Translations under genes and position numbers: made by a program | Part shown: one piece after another, positions 1 through 10,825 of the stretch | Layout: every line of letters begins with the position of its first letter | How positions within the stretch are numbered: position 1 is the first letter of the stretch | From: Purpureocillium takamizusanense | Lineage: Eukaryota; Ascomycota; Sordariomycetes; Hypocreales; Ophiocordycipitaceae | DNA: 64,000 bases | Assembly: GCF_022605165.1 (NCBI RefSeq) | Contig: NC_063076.1 | Location: forward strand, 1,860,001 to 1,924,000 | Reading direction: 5' to 3' | The notes under the pieces: model-generated | The model's input: the letters and a program-made list of their open reading frames with translations, nothing else | Told to the model about the DNA's origin: nothing | Database searches by the model: none

Positions 1-913
1 GGCGGTGCGTCTACCCGACTGGGAACGGCTTCTTGATACCCCCTTGCGAGAGAGAAAGAGAAGAAAGAGAGAGCGTTTGTTGAGGGACAGACCATGGTGC
101 AGAGAGGGCTCGTCCTTGTTCAAGAGACGACGCGTCATCGCTAGGCGACGTTGTGATGGACAGCATGGACGCGGACGATCCCATCAGGTGATGATGATAG
201 GCGATGGGGTTGGGTATGGAGGTATATACTCGGTACAGTACACGCTGGCGTTTCGAATTGGGGTTGGAGCATTGCTTGGTGTAGCATAGGGGCGAGTTGC
301 AGCCCAGATCACAGCCCGCCAGACTGCATGCAGTCCAGGGGCAGAATATAACGTTTGACGAGGAGTGTCGTCGAGGCCTTGTCGCGGTCCGTGCAGGGAA
401 TGTGCCGAGGCGTAACAAGGCGCGTTGCGACGAGGAGCACGGGGCGCCGTCTGAGAGATGCTACAGTTTGTCCCTACGCACATGCGTCGACAGACAGCCA
501 CTGCATTGGAGCCGTGCATGATGGAACGTTTCCAGAAGCTCGGGGCGGTGGAGGCAGCGAGCAGCCGAGCAGTCGGGACGCAATGGGGTGCTACTCGGTA
601 CATACCTACTGTAGTACTACTTCATCGGTCGGTCCACTCATCCATCATCATCACTCACGCTTCCTTGCCCCCAATGGTTTGTACGAAGCACATACAAAGC
701 ACGTGCGGTCCACCCCGCCGAGTGTCTACTTGAGAGTTGAGACCTAGTACTCATCAACAAGAAGGGGAAGTTGTTCTTCTCTAATAAATACCAACTTGGG
801 AGTTTCAATCTAGCAAGTATACTGTACCACATCTGAAGCCAAAAGACTGGAAACACACGACTCTCTCCAACCCCCTCCCTCCAACTCTGGCCGCGTTCGT
901 TCATTCATTCCAA
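1..913. other. Gene-free stretch, left edge
   Basis: I see no supported gene here. Short overlapping open frames on both strands lack recognisable domains and consistent start contexts. The stretch lies downstream of the minus-strand gene that ends at 914, so part of it should be that gene's 3' untranslated region. Confidence 0.5.
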
Positions 914-2689
914 CTATTCAGCCAGCCCAAAGGCCATGATGATGGCATCAATCGTGTGGTAGGCGACGAATGGCAGCGTCATGCTCAACCTGCCCCACGC
1001 AATCGCAAACTTGTACATGTCTTCTTTGGGCGCGGTCCTGGCGGCAAGGATTTCCCCAGCCCGACCCAGGAGGGCATCGGAGCGCGCGTCGAACCTGTCG
1101 CCCCAGCCGGGCTCCATGTCGCCGCCGCCGCCGCCGGCTGTGGCGAGGAGCTGCTCGTGCCACAGGCCGTGCATCTCGCGGACGATGGGCGCCAGGTCCT
1201 CGCTGACGCCGAGCGGCCTGCGCGCCTCCATCTGCGCCGCGCCGTCGTGGATGAGGTCGTAGAAGGAGTCGTAGAAGCCGCTCCTCGCCGAGTCGGGCAG
1301 CGGCTGGCGCGCGGCGGCCCTCTTGAGCGAGCAGACGAGCGGCTCGGCGAGCCCGGACTCGGTGACCTGCTCCTTGGCCATCTGGAGGATCTCCCACGTC
1401 CACTGCCAAAAGTCCGGGTAGCGGCCGACGTACCTCTCGAGCGTCGCGAAGATGCGCCTGTGCCGCGAGCGGCAGAAGCTGTACGCCGGCGAGGTCGCGG
1501 CCACCCGCCCGTCCTCGCGCCCGCCGAGACGCGCCCGCCGGTGGCCGCGGAAGTACTCGCAGAGCTGGCCCGACAGGATCGTCGACATGGTCCTCATGGA
1601 CTCTTTCAGGGTGAGCCCGTCGGGGTAGAGCAGCCGCAGCAGGTTCCTGGTCTCGCCCGTCTTGATGTCGATGTCCAGGTCCATGACGTCGTTGGCCAGC
1701 CCGGACCCGATGAGGGAGTCGATGCCGGCGTTGTCGAACCACGAAGCCCCGTCGCTGCACATGTAGGCCGAACCGATGGTGTCGATGCCCCGCACCGCGA
1801 TGATGAGGTCGTGGTCGAGGTCGTGGTCGATGCGCGCCTTCCTCGGCGTCTTGAACGTTCGGGTGTTCTCGCAGTTGTTCATGGCGCGGACGTATCCCTG
1901 CGTGATGCGCCAGAAGGACCGGTCCTGACCCGAACGTCCGTCGTCCAGCTCCGGGACAGCGGCGCGCGCGAGATCCTCAAAGGCCTTGAGTCTGTCGTTG
2001 AACTCGTCCTTGCCCTTTGCCCAGTCGACCCCGGTCAGGGCCGAGTACACGTAGTCCGCCTGCTGGGTGTTGGGCTCCAGCGTGAAGGCCTGGCACATCA
2101 TGAGGTAGAAGGGGAACAGGACGATGATGGGGGGGTCGCAGTCCAGGCCGGTGAGCAGCTTGCCCCAGGCCGTGAAGTGCTCGTCGTTGGCCGCCTTGGA
2201 GGAGTGGTACTCGTTCTGGATGCTGACGGGGCAGTCCGTGTTGTCGGCCGCGAGGAGCAACGCCGCGCCGACCTCGAGGGTGAGCTGGTAGGCAAGCTCG
2301 ATCAGGTTCAAGTCGTGCAAGCCCGAGCTCGATCGTCTCTCCTCGTCGATCAGGTCGTGGAACCAAGCCGCGAACGGCTTCACGAGCTCCTCCGTCTCCT
2401 TGCTGGGCCGGTACTTGGCGATGGCACTCCTGACCCACGGAGACAGCTCCGACGTGAGAGGGTACGATCCGATGTTTCGGCCAGAGCTTGGGACCTCTGC
2501 GGGCGGGCGTTGGCACTCGGTCGTGGTCCAAGGCCGCTCGATGCTCGTGGCCTCTTCGGTCGTTTGCTCGCACGACCCATTCATGTGCTCATGGGAGTCG
2601 TTGGTGAAGGCTTTAAAGGCCGCTAGCGCAGGGCCAGTATAGCGCATCTTCCTAACGTCGATCATGTTGTTTGATGATACTGTCGCCAT
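914..2689 (-). CDS. Terpene-synthase-like protein (divergent, putative)
   Basis: Intronless frame of 591 residues; the ATG at 2689 sits in a good context (ACCATGG). I do not recognise the family with certainty. The best clue is NDVMDLDID at residues 333-341, which fits the class I terpene synthase metal motif (N/D)Dxx(S/T/D)xxx(E/D), followed by an ERY/GRY pair at about 418-424, where fungal cyclases carry a diphosphate-sensing RY. An Asp-rich FHDLIDEE (110-117) follows a Trp and resembles a DDxxD motif whose first Asp is His. The gap between the two metal motifs (about 220 residues) and the total length are both larger than in typical fungal sesquiterpene cyclases (about 320-400 residues). 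It could instead be an uncharacterised helical family. No P450 or prenyltransferase lies next to it, so there is no cluster support. Confidence 0.45.
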   Translation of the reverse strand: MATVSSNNMIDVRKMRYTGPALAAFKAFTNDSHEHMNGSCEQTTEEATSIERPWTTTECQRPPAEVPSSGRNIGSYPLTSELSPWVRSAIAKYRPSKETEELVKPFAAWFHDLIDEERRSSSGLHDLNLIELAYQLTLEVGAALLLAADNTDCPVSIQNEYHSSKAANDEHFTAWGKLLTGLDCDPPIIVLFPFYLMMCQAFTLEPNTQQADYVYSALTGVDWAKGKDEFNDRLKAFEDLARAAVPELDDGRSGQDRSFWRITQGYVRAMNNCENTRTFKTPRKARIDHDLDHDLIIAVRGIDTIGSAYMCSDGASWFDNAGIDSLIGSGLANDVMDLDIDIKTGETRNLLRLLYPDGLTLKESMRTMSTILSGQLCEYFRGHRRARLGGREDGRVAATSPAYSFCRSRHRRIFATLERYVGRYPDFWQWTWEILQMAKEQVTESGLAEPLVCSLKRAAARQPLPDSARSGFYDSFYDLIHDGAAQMEARRPLGVSEDLAPIVREMHGLWHEQLLATAGGGGGDMEPGWGDRFDARSDALLGRAGEILAARTAPKEDMYKFAIAWGRLSMTLPFVAYHTIDAIIMAFGLAE

Positions 2690-2794
2690 GGTGTAGCTAG
2701 TGTCGTGCTTGCTTGCTTACTGACTTACACACACGCATACACCAATGTTCATGAGTAACAAAAGGGCTCAAAAAGGCAGAGGAACGCCACGCAT

Positions 2795-2809
2795 TATATA
2801 TATATATAT
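2795..2809 (-). promoter_or_regulatory. TATA-like AT alternation
   Basis: A 15-base TA alternation lies about 105-120 bp upstream of the ATG at 2689, a plausible distance for a fungal TATA element serving that gene. It could equally be a simple repeat. Confidence 0.3.
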
Positions 2810-3899
2810 CTCGAAAACAGCTGTTATCTGCAAGGTAGACAATAAGATACTTTTGCTTGGCTCCGTGTCCGGTTGGCAGGCAACGGAATTGCCTGGTCAT
2901 GGCCGTGCATAAGGTACGTATGTACAATACCGTACCGTACCGTACTGTACAGTATACTCTACCCCAGGTTCAGAGATGAACCACCAATAGTCTGACAGAG
3001 AGTCAGCTGGCCGTCGCTACACGCTGTGTGCGGCTTGCGTTATTTAGCAAGACCGGAAGGTGCATGCATTTGAATGATTAATGTCACCGGGCCACGTTGC
3101 GGTGGGTGCACAGCGTTTGCAGATGACAGCTTATGGTAGGGTTGGTGGGCTTGAAGCCGTACGCCCATTATTGTCGGCGGTGCGAGAACCTATTGTGTTA
3201 TGGAGACACTTTATATGTGGCTCCAACGGGCTATCAATGGAATAGCATGTACTGTACATTTACCTGGTATACTGTACATTTTCCTACCGACTGAATACCA
3301 CCATGGGCGACGATCACGACGCGCGCGGAACCAACGTGCGTCGGAGCTTGGGGACTCTTTGGCACGGCTGACGACATGAGCACAATGCCAAACACTCCCA
3401 AATGAGCCTGGGGCATTCGCGAAGGGGAGGGGGGGGTTGGTGGAAGAGGGTGGTTGATAGTAAAGGTACGTAGGGCTACTATGTACGTGCAGAACGCCGG
3501 GCCGGGCGGGCAGGCGGGAGGCGATGGCATGGGGGCAAGGAGCACTTGCGACGAGGCACGACAGGCAAGGGGCCGCTGAGCTGAGGGAGAAAAGGGAAAA
3601 GCCTCCCTCCCGAGTCCTACCCGCCCACCCTCTCTCGAATTGTCAAAGTCGATTTTGGGGCAAGGGGAGCGAAGGAGGAGGGAGGGGAGGGACGGAGAGG
3701 GACGGTGAGGGTTGCGATTTCACGTGACAGTGTAACGAATGCGGAACAGATGGGGAAAGGGCCGCCGGCCCCCCCTCGAGGCGCCGCCACCCTTGGTTGT
3801 CGTCACTCTGTCGGCGATGCCGCTGCGTGTCCGTCACCCGGCCGGCCGGCGGGAGCGAGTCAGGGCGATCATGGATGGATGGGAGGACCGCATGGCGGG

Positions 3900-3942
3900 C
3901 GGGCAGGCAGATAGGCAGGGAGGCAGGCAGGCAGGCAGGTAG
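3900..3942. repeat. (CAGG)n microsatellite
   Basis: Imperfect CAGG/GGCA tetranucleotide repeats, visible directly. No coding frame depends on them. Confidence 0.8.
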
Positions 3943-4757
3943 CCCGGGTGTACGTACAATGGAGCAAAGGTAGACGAGACGCAGGTACGGTCGGTCATTC
4001 TGTCCATCAGTCTGGCTGTTCCACATGCGTGAGTGCAGGCATGCCTATCGTTCGTGCGTGCGTGCGTGTGTGCGTGTGCAGGGAAACAAGGGGCAGTTGA
4101 GACGCGTGTGTGCATGTGCCAGAGTCGCATTGGATTCAGGCCCCAATCTTAGATTAGTACAGTACGAAGGGCGAACGGAGAAGAAAAAAAAAAAGAAGGG
4201 CCTGAGGGGCGGCGTATGAATGCGCTCGAGCGCCGCGCATAGGGCTGATGAGTCGTCGTCACCAACCTATGGACGGAAACCATCCACGCCGGCTGGGGCA
4301 AGTGGCAGCATGCGCACCTTGTGCACACACACACATCTTGGCTGGCGTTCGACCGGATGATGCGTGGCGGCGGGAGGAAAAAGGGTGGGTGTTTCGGATG
4401 CGTGCAAGCAGACGTCTTGTCTGCCCCTTGTCAAGGAACGCGGATGATGGCAGGGTTCCATGCAGACTGCAGTACCTTTTTCGGTGCACGACGATGCCCT
4501 GAAAAGAGAAAGGGCGGGCGGCGCATGAGGCTGCCCCGGCCTAGTACCTTATGTAGGTTGACCGACGCCCCCCCCCCCTCAGATAGGCCTGGCCGCCCAT
4601 TTCCGGTTGGGACGGTTTCCGCCAGCGCCTGAGGTGCCCAAGGGTGGTGGTGGTGGGGGCACCGGGGCGTCTGCCCCAGCTAGGTCGGCTTCTTCATGGA
4701 GCCCTTCGTTGAGGCGAGCTGGAAGCGAGGAGCCCGCCCTGGAGGCAGAGGCACCGA

Positions 4758-4783
4758 GACGGACGGACGGACGGACGGACGGA
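4758..4783. repeat. (GGAC)n microsatellite
   Basis: About six consecutive GGAC units in the intergenic region upstream of the JmjC gene. Confidence 0.85.
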
Positions 4784-5540
4784 GCCTTCCACCCAGGTTC
4801 TAGCGAAGTTAGGGGCCACGGGGGCGTCGCCTCGGGTGCCATTGCCACTGCATAAAACTGCCCGTCCGCCTGCGACTGCCCGCCCAGCACCTAATAAGTT
4901 AGTACTGAGGTGCCCACCCGCCCGCTGACCGCCCGCCCATGCCCGCACTCCCGCCTGGGGTGCAGAGGTCTGGCGATTCATCCGTTCTCATCCATTCCTC
5001 CACTCAATTCGCATCTGAAACCTCTTCACTCACTCGTCCTCGCCGACAACATTCTCCCAGCCGCCGCTGCTCCTCGAAGAATCGCAATTGCATTGCGCTC
5101 GTCAGGGTTGAAGACGCGGCAAGGTGACTACAACGGGCGGCTCTACTCCCGAAAGACGACGTTGTTGCGAGATCGCGGGGCACCCCTGTCGCCAGCCAGC
5201 CCGCGCGGCAAACCAACACACACACAACCGCCTCACAGGCACGCACGCACGTCACACCACCTCGGCCGCAGCCTCTCTGTCAATCGTGTCGCCGTCGACG
5301 AACGGCCAAACGCCCTTGATCGCCAGATACACCGCTGCCGGCCTCTGCCCTCGCCGACATTTCTTGCTGGCCGCGCCCGCTTCTTTATCCTCGCCGACTC
5401 TCGTCTAGCAAAGCAGCATTGTTGCATTCGCCACTTGTCGCGTGCCTTTTGTTCTGCCCGACGACTTGTTCGGGTGCCGAATTCAGCCAGTATTAGACTG
5501 CGTCTCGTCTGCGGCCTGTGTCGCAAACGGAGACGCCACC

Positions 5541-7589
5541 ATGCACCCTCAGCCCAGTGCATCCCACGACATGATGGAGCTGCCACGCAGCGCAGACCTC
5601 AACTCGTCATCACCATTATCGGCGAGCGATACATTCGGGGCCGCTGCCATGGATGCCCCAATCTCGGCCGGTGCTGCAGTTGTCGCCCAGGGTGCGGCGC
5701 CCCTCGTCGTCATGACCAAGGCCCCCAGCGACGGCCAAGGCGACGACTGTCAAACGCCTGCAACCCCGTCTAGAGGCGGTGCATCCGGCAACCATGGCCT
5801 CGCAACGGTCGTTGGCGTCGACGCTCCCTCAGAGTCAGAGGCTGACTCCAGCCTCGCCGCGCCCGCATCGCAATCCGCATCGGACAAGCAAACGTCAGCA
5901 GTCCCCGACCGGGATCCCGAATCTTGGGTCGCACCCCCGGCTGCCCTGCAGACCCCGGCTGCCGGGATGCCTGCAGCGGGTGATGCCGCCGCCCTGGCGA
6001 CCCTTCTCGGCGTGCATCCGACATCACGTCCACAACCTCCACAACCATTACCGCAATTGCAACCGCAACCTCGATCCAACCCCACCTCGACCAGCGCCGC
6101 CCGCACCCTGACCACGCCAAGCGAGACCCCTCCCTCTGCGCGCTCGCCCACGGAATCAACGCCTGCGACGTCTCAACAGCAGCACTTTGAAAGCGCCGTG
6201 CCAATGGGCCTTGGAGCATCGAAGCCGTCTGTCAACGACGAGCCCGCCGCCGCCGCCGCCGCCGAACCGTCGCTGCCTGGTCGTGGCCAAGAGGAGCGTG
6301 ACAGCGCTCATTCCGTCGACCCTCAATGCCCTCCTCCCCCGGTCCAAGCCACTGCCGGTTCACCCGCCGATCATGGTGGAGCCCATGGGGGCCTTGCTAC
6401 GCCCCCGGAGCTGGAGCCTGCGGCCAGCGACGACAAATTCCACATTGATTACGATTATGACGACGCCCAAGGACACCGCATCCTGCGACTCAAGCCCACG
6501 ACCGCTCAGTGGGACGACTTCCCCGCCGTTCTGGCGTATGCCAGGAAACTTGGCGCCGAGGGCGACGGCTGCTTCAAGGTCATCATTCCTCAGAGCCTAT
6601 GCGAGCCGCTCCCGGACAAGGCATCCAAGGCAGTCCCTGCCAACGCATACAGGGTAAAGCAAATTCGCAAGACGACCTTCTGGCAGGTTAGCACCGTGCC
6701 ATCCGATGGCGAGTTTAGCTCATTGAATACGGGCCCCGAGTTCGCCGGCACCGTCGACGCGGCGTTCAAGAACCTGCGGAGGCTGTTCAAGACCAACAAG
6801 GACAGGCAGATGCGAAATGTACGCTACAGGGTTGATGTCCCCGCGTGGACACCGAGACAGCGGCTTGAGGCCGGGGTCCCGGAACGCAGCCCACTCCATC
6901 CTCTCAAGGGCGACAAGCTGGATCACACCAAAGCCGTCATCCCCGGCATCCACACCCCTTATGTGTACGAAAGTGGGCCATACTTTGGCGCGACCTTTCA
7001 GATACACGCCGAGGACTTCCGTCTTGCCTCTCTCAACCATCTCTACAAGGGCCGCAAGATTTGGATCGTCATCCCATCCACGGCCGTCGACATCGCCGAG
7101 AAGGCGCTCGGCCGAGGCACCGGCTGCTCGCAATTCATGCGCCACCGTGCCGAGTTCTTCTTCCCCGACAAACTGGACAAGTTGGGCATCCCGTACCGCT
7201 TCGTCGACCAGCGCCCCGGCGAGACAATCGTCATCTTGCCCGACGCTTATCACGAGGGTTTCAGTACCGGCTACACCATCGCCGAGGCCAAGAATTATGC
7301 CGACGCGAGCTGGAACACGGACGCGTACCAGCCCTGCGACGTCACTTGTAAGCTGGTCACGGCGATCCCCGCGGCTTTCATGCGGCCGCTGGACCAAGGC
7401 GAGATGAGGCTGGATCTGTGCGCGGCATACGGTGACGATGGAAAGCTGAAGCCCTTGGAGGTTTCGCAGAAGCGATCACACGACGCATTGGGCGACGGCG
7501 TGGACGTCATAGCCGTTGCGCCGTTCGTTTCCAAGAGTATGCAGTCTACGACCCCTGGAGGACCAGATTTGAAGCGCGTTAAAGTGTGA
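5541..7589 (+). CDS. JmjC-domain protein (putative histone demethylase)
   Basis: Single-exon gene, 682 residues. I chose the ATG at 5541 because it is in a near-perfect context (GCCACCATG); the frame upstream has no ATG. Residues 1 to about 290 are low-complexity (Pro, Ala, Ser, Gln) and probably disordered. The C-terminal half has a JmjC fold: GATFQIHAEDFRLASLNHL carries the Fe(II) ligands His489 and Glu491 (HxE form), followed by KIWIVIP, and YHEGFSTGYTIAEAKNYA carries the third ligand His571 and the conserved Asn. This resembles JMJD2/KDM4-type domains, which demethylate histone lysines using 2-oxoglutarate. No PHD or Tudor domain is visible. The C-terminus has short basic stretches that could act as a nuclear signal. 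The substrate cannot be inferred. Confidence 0.85.
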   Translation: MHPQPSASHDMMELPRSADLNSSSPLSASDTFGAAAMDAPISAGAAVVAQGAAPLVVMTKAPSDGQGDDCQTPATPSRGGASGNHGLATVVGVDAPSESEADSSLAAPASQSASDKQTSAVPDRDPESWVAPPAALQTPAAGMPAAGDAAALATLLGVHPTSRPQPPQPLPQLQPQPRSNPTSTSAARTLTTPSETPPSARSPTESTPATSQQQHFESAVPMGLGASKPSVNDEPAAAAAAEPSLPGRGQEERDSAHSVDPQCPPPPVQATAGSPADHGGAHGGLATPPELEPAASDDKFHIDYDYDDAQGHRILRLKPTTAQWDDFPAVLAYARKLGAEGDGCFKVIIPQSLCEPLPDKASKAVPANAYRVKQIRKTTFWQVSTVPSDGEFSSLNTGPEFAGTVDAAFKNLRRLFKTNKDRQMRNVRYRVDVPAWTPRQRLEAGVPERSPLHPLKGDKLDHTKAVIPGIHTPYVYESGPYFGATFQIHAEDFRLASLNHLYKGRKIWIVIPSTAVDIAEKALGRGTGCSQFMRHRAEFFFPDKLDKLGIPYRFVDQRPGETIVILPDAYHEGFSTGYTIAEAKNYADASWNTDAYQPCDVTCKLVTAIPAAFMRPLDQGEMRLDLCAAYGDDGKLKPLEVSQKRSHDALGDGVDVIAVAPFVSKSMQSTTPGGPDLKRVKV

Positions 7590-8346
7590 GTGGTGACGAC
7601 AGCATGAGAATTGCTTTTACGCAGCCATGACAGGATTCGTACCTGTACTTTTGGCGTTTGGAGGGAAAACCTGTACAAGAAAGAAGCATATCCGCACGTC
7701 TTGTGGACAAAGGGAGTCGGGAAAACGTGCTTCGGGCTGCGTGTTTGGTTCTTTTGCTGCAATATACCCAGTGTACTTGGGGATGATGATCACCGCCGGG
7801 ATTAGGAACAACGGCGTCGCATGTTGGGATTGCTTGCGAGCCAACGACGACGGTGGACAGGCTGGTTGGTGAAGGGGGGAGCAAGTGATGACTGCTACAA
7901 AGCCTAGTTGGGATGGCGGTACCACGCATTTAGACAGCCTTTGGCACTTCAAGGCATTTGCTACTCGGGGCGGATCGATGTATGGTCGGGATGGGTGAAG
8001 GAATGGATTGTGACATATTGCCATTTCTTTGAACTTGGGGGACATAATCGTAAACAGCACAACCCGTTATTGAAACATGACTCCCCCAGCTTGTTGCCCC
8101 ATGCTGCTATCCTCGTCGTTGAACCGTTCGAGGGCGGGTTTCTCCCATGATATTGTACAGAATGCCGACGCCGTTGCACAGTCGAGTGCGAGTTCCATTT
8201 GTTGCTCCCATCCCATCCCATCCCGGCTGGGCCCATTGGTCGACCCGTGGACTATTTTCGACGGGGACGACGATGCTGACTATCCAACCCAACATGTGTG
8301 CCACCGCTGTCGCTCTTCAAGGCGCGCCGCGCGCCGCACAGCCGTC
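7590..8346. other. Convergent 3' region
   Basis: Between the JmjC gene (+) and the membrane glycoprotein gene (-). It should hold both 3' untranslated regions. No supported gene; the small frames overlap on both strands without domain signals. Confidence 0.5.
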
Positions 8347-9715
8347 CTACAACGTGTCGTCTCCGCGCTTCTGCCTCTCCTGCCGGGCGACCTCGTCCCT
8401 GAAAGCGTTGCGGCCGGCGCCTGTGGTGCCCTGGCGCTCAAACGAGGGGTCGACGGGGCTGCCGGCGAGGCTGCCGAGGCCGTCGCTGTCGCGGCGGGGC
8501 CGCGTGGCCGAGGGCAGCTCGTCCGAGTAGTAGCCGTGGCCGCCGGGGAGCGGCGGGGAGACGGGCGTGGCGTCGAGCTGGATGCCATTGTCCTTGGCGG
8601 CAGCGCCTCCGGCCCCGCCGCTGCGGAAGAGGTCCCTCCTCCTGCTGCGGCCGTCGTAGCCGTGGTGGCGGCGCCGGCGGGCGCGGCTCATGATGTCGCC
8701 GAGGTCGATGCGGCGCGTCTTGCGGTTCCAGACGCAGAGGCCGACGACGAGGAGGGCGATGGTGCCGAAGACGACGGGCAGGGCGATGACGAGGGTGTCG
8801 CCCTTGGGGACGGGGCTCGGGGTGGTGTGATCGAGGTCCGGGTCGGTGATGGCGACGGGCAGGGCGAGCGTCTTGTTGGTCACCTCGTACGAGCCCTTGA
8901 CCGAGGCGTGGAGCGAAATGGTGACGTTGTTGAGGCGGTTGCCCTTGAGGAACGAGCGGTCCACCTTCCACGCGCGGAAGCCCCAGGCGGCGGGGACGCG
9001 CTCAAACGTATCGAGGAGCACCATCTCCTTGGATGTGGTGTTGAGGTACTCGAGCCGCACGGCCACCTCGTACGTCGAGTTGCCGGCGAGCTTGTCCGAC
9101 GTTCGGTTGTAGTAGTCGGGGTCCCAGGTGACTGTGTTGTGCCCCTCGCCGTTAGCAATTTGTAGCTGTATGAGCAACAACAACCCGTGCTGCCTCCTTG
9201 CCGGTAGAAGAGAGAGAAGGGGGGGAAGATATCTTACTGTAGTAGGTGCTGCCGGTGAGGAGCGTCGAGTTGGCGGCAGGCCGGCAGAAGGGGGCATTGG
9301 GCCCGTCCTTGTTGAAGCAGCGGGAAAAGGAGCCCTCGCCCGTCTTGGCGTTGGTGGCCGTCGGGTTCGGCGGCTCGCCGGTGCTCGTCGTGATCTGGCC
9401 CCAGGTGGTCCACGTGTAGACCGACGCCGTGAGGTCGTGGGGGGCGGCGTCGGCGACGGCCGAGGGCGTACCGTCGATGGTGGTGAGGCTGGGCGTGACC
9501 GTCTTGGACGGCTGGCCCTCGTCGTCGACCACGACCCACGGGTCCGCGGCGCGCCAGCGGTCCGTCGGGCTCTCGCGCCGGTCGAGAGCTGGCGGTGGTG
9601 TCGGTGCGGCGGCGGTGTCAGGTGCGGCATCGCGGGCCTGCAAGGCGGTGGCGGGGACGGCGCCCACGGCGCGGGAGTAGACGGCCAAGACGGCCAGGAA
9701 GGCGGGAGCGCGCAT
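8347..9715 (-). CDS. Secreted-type single-pass membrane glycoprotein
   Basis: Two exons, 9715-9238 and 9131-8347 (420 residues). The 106-nt intron has a GTAAGAT donor, a GCTAAC branch point and an ACAG acceptor; only this junction keeps the frame (STYY-I-TWDPDYYN). The start at 9715 begins a signal peptide (MRAPAFLAVLAVYSRAVGA). The lumenal/extracellular part (about 20-270) has several N-glycosylation sequons (NST, NRT, NTT, NVT, NKT) and a Cys pair (RCFNK, FCRP). A transmembrane helix spans about 272-294 (IALPVVFGTIALLVVGL), followed by WNRKTRR, a positive-inside signal, and a basic Gly/Ser tail. This type I layout suggests a cell-surface or secretory-pathway protein. I do not recognise the family; a wall-stress sensor role is conceivable but unproven. 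Confidence 0.8.
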
Positions 9716-10825
9716 TGCGGAGTGGAGCGGTCGGGTATCCGGCCGTGTGTGTGTGTGTGTGTGTGTCGGAGTGATGCGGTGTACTGTCACGACGATTTTC
9801 GCCGCGGCGGGCGGGATGAAGCACGGAAAGCGATGGCCTGTCTCGGGTTGGCAATCGACGGCGGTGCAAGCCAGGCAGGGGCGATTGATGAACGCAAACG
9901 CGCGCGCGACGAGCGTCTAGGGAAAAAAAAGAAAAGAGGACGCGCCGGAGGGATGCAGAAGGGAACAAGGGATGAAGGGGATGACGGTAGTAGTAGAATC
10001 AAAGACCAAAAACTAGAAGCGGCATGGAAGGCCCGGAAGCTTTCCCTTGGCGGTGCAAAGTACGAAGTTCGCGGTACCTTAATTAGGCTACATAGGTACT
10101 TCGTACCTGCCTACTTGGTGGTGCGACGAGGCTTTTTTCCCCGTTCCATTGGCCGGCGGGTCGTTGACTAACTACGTACCTACAGCCAGCGAATGCCCGA
10201 TTTTTTTTTTTGATTTTTTTTACTTCCTCTGGGAGGGACAATCAATCAACGTTCGTTACCAATCTGTACTACTAACTTACTTATCCAGCCATCCCTCGGC
10301 ACCACCGGCTCACGGCTGGCGCTATTGTCGGGCTCTGCCGGGCGCGATCCAATCCAGGAGGGACTTCCCCCCCTTGAACCTCGCATGTGTAAGTACCTGA
10401 CCAAGTGCTCGTGCTGCGGTGGCGGGCGGGCATGCACTGCTGTCGATCGACTAGGTGACGACGTTCCACCTAGCGACGTGGATGCCTGGGCGTGTCAAAC
10501 AAAAGCGAACGGCACGAATAGAAGAGAGATACCAAACGCGGCGCGACCAACGAAACGCCCTGCTGAAATGTCAACTGCTGTCGCCCTGTATACAGGTCGC
10601 TAATCGATACAGGCAGGCTTGGAAGACGCCCATCGCCCTCCTCCCTTGCGGCACGCACACACGACATGCGCCGCCGCATTGACCCGGGCACAGACTGAAA
10701 CGCTCCTGAAGCTCGAGCCGACCTGTCGCTTCAAACGCCGCCCAGCCGTGCCCTCGTCCCCGGGAACAGCATATCGTGGCCCCCTTCGGTGGGCGTTCGC
10801 CGAGCCGTCCCGCCGGTGTTTCGCA
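9716..10825. other. Intergenic, promoter side of the glycoprotein gene
   Basis: Upstream of the start at 9715 (-) and downstream of the HET gene (-). It includes a (GT)n run at 9744-9767 and poly-T runs at 10200-10219. No supported gene. Confidence 0.5.
9744..9767. repeat. (GT)n dinucleotide repeat
   Basis: Uninterrupted GT alternation about 30-50 bp upstream of the ATG at 9715. It probably lies in the leader or core promoter of the membrane glycoprotein gene. Confidence 0.85.

Larger units (their letters stand above)
2690..5540. other. Divergent intergenic region / two promoters
   Basis: This 2.85 kb separates the divergent genes starting at 2689 (-) and 5541 (+), so both promoters should lie here. 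A TATA-like alternation is at 2795-2809. CCGTA repeats occur near 2926-2945, and (CAGG)n, (GTGC)n and (GGAC)n microsatellites lie at 3.9-4.8 kb. From about 4.9 kb the plus strand becomes pyrimidine-rich, as expected for the leader of the JmjC gene. Open frames in this stretch have no domain and look like GC-rich noise. Confidence 0.5.

Noticed and set aside
956..2626. A 556-codon plus-strand open frame antisense to the terpene-synthase-like gene
   Set aside because: Its composition (Arg, Val, Glu, Gly-rich with no domain) is what the complement of GC-rich codons produces; the minus frame has motifs and a good start.
5442..5540. N-terminal extension of the JmjC frame
   Set aside because: The upstream 33 codons contain no ATG, and the ATG at 5541 has an excellent context.
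4910..5773. A 287-codon plus-strand frame before and into the JmjC gene
   Set aside because: Arg/His/Pro-rich noise in the leader; overlaps the JmjC frame in another phase and has no domain.
8077..10171. Large plus-strand frames over the membrane glycoprotein gene
   Set aside because: Antisense shadows (Gly/Val/Ala/Arg-rich), no start context or domain.
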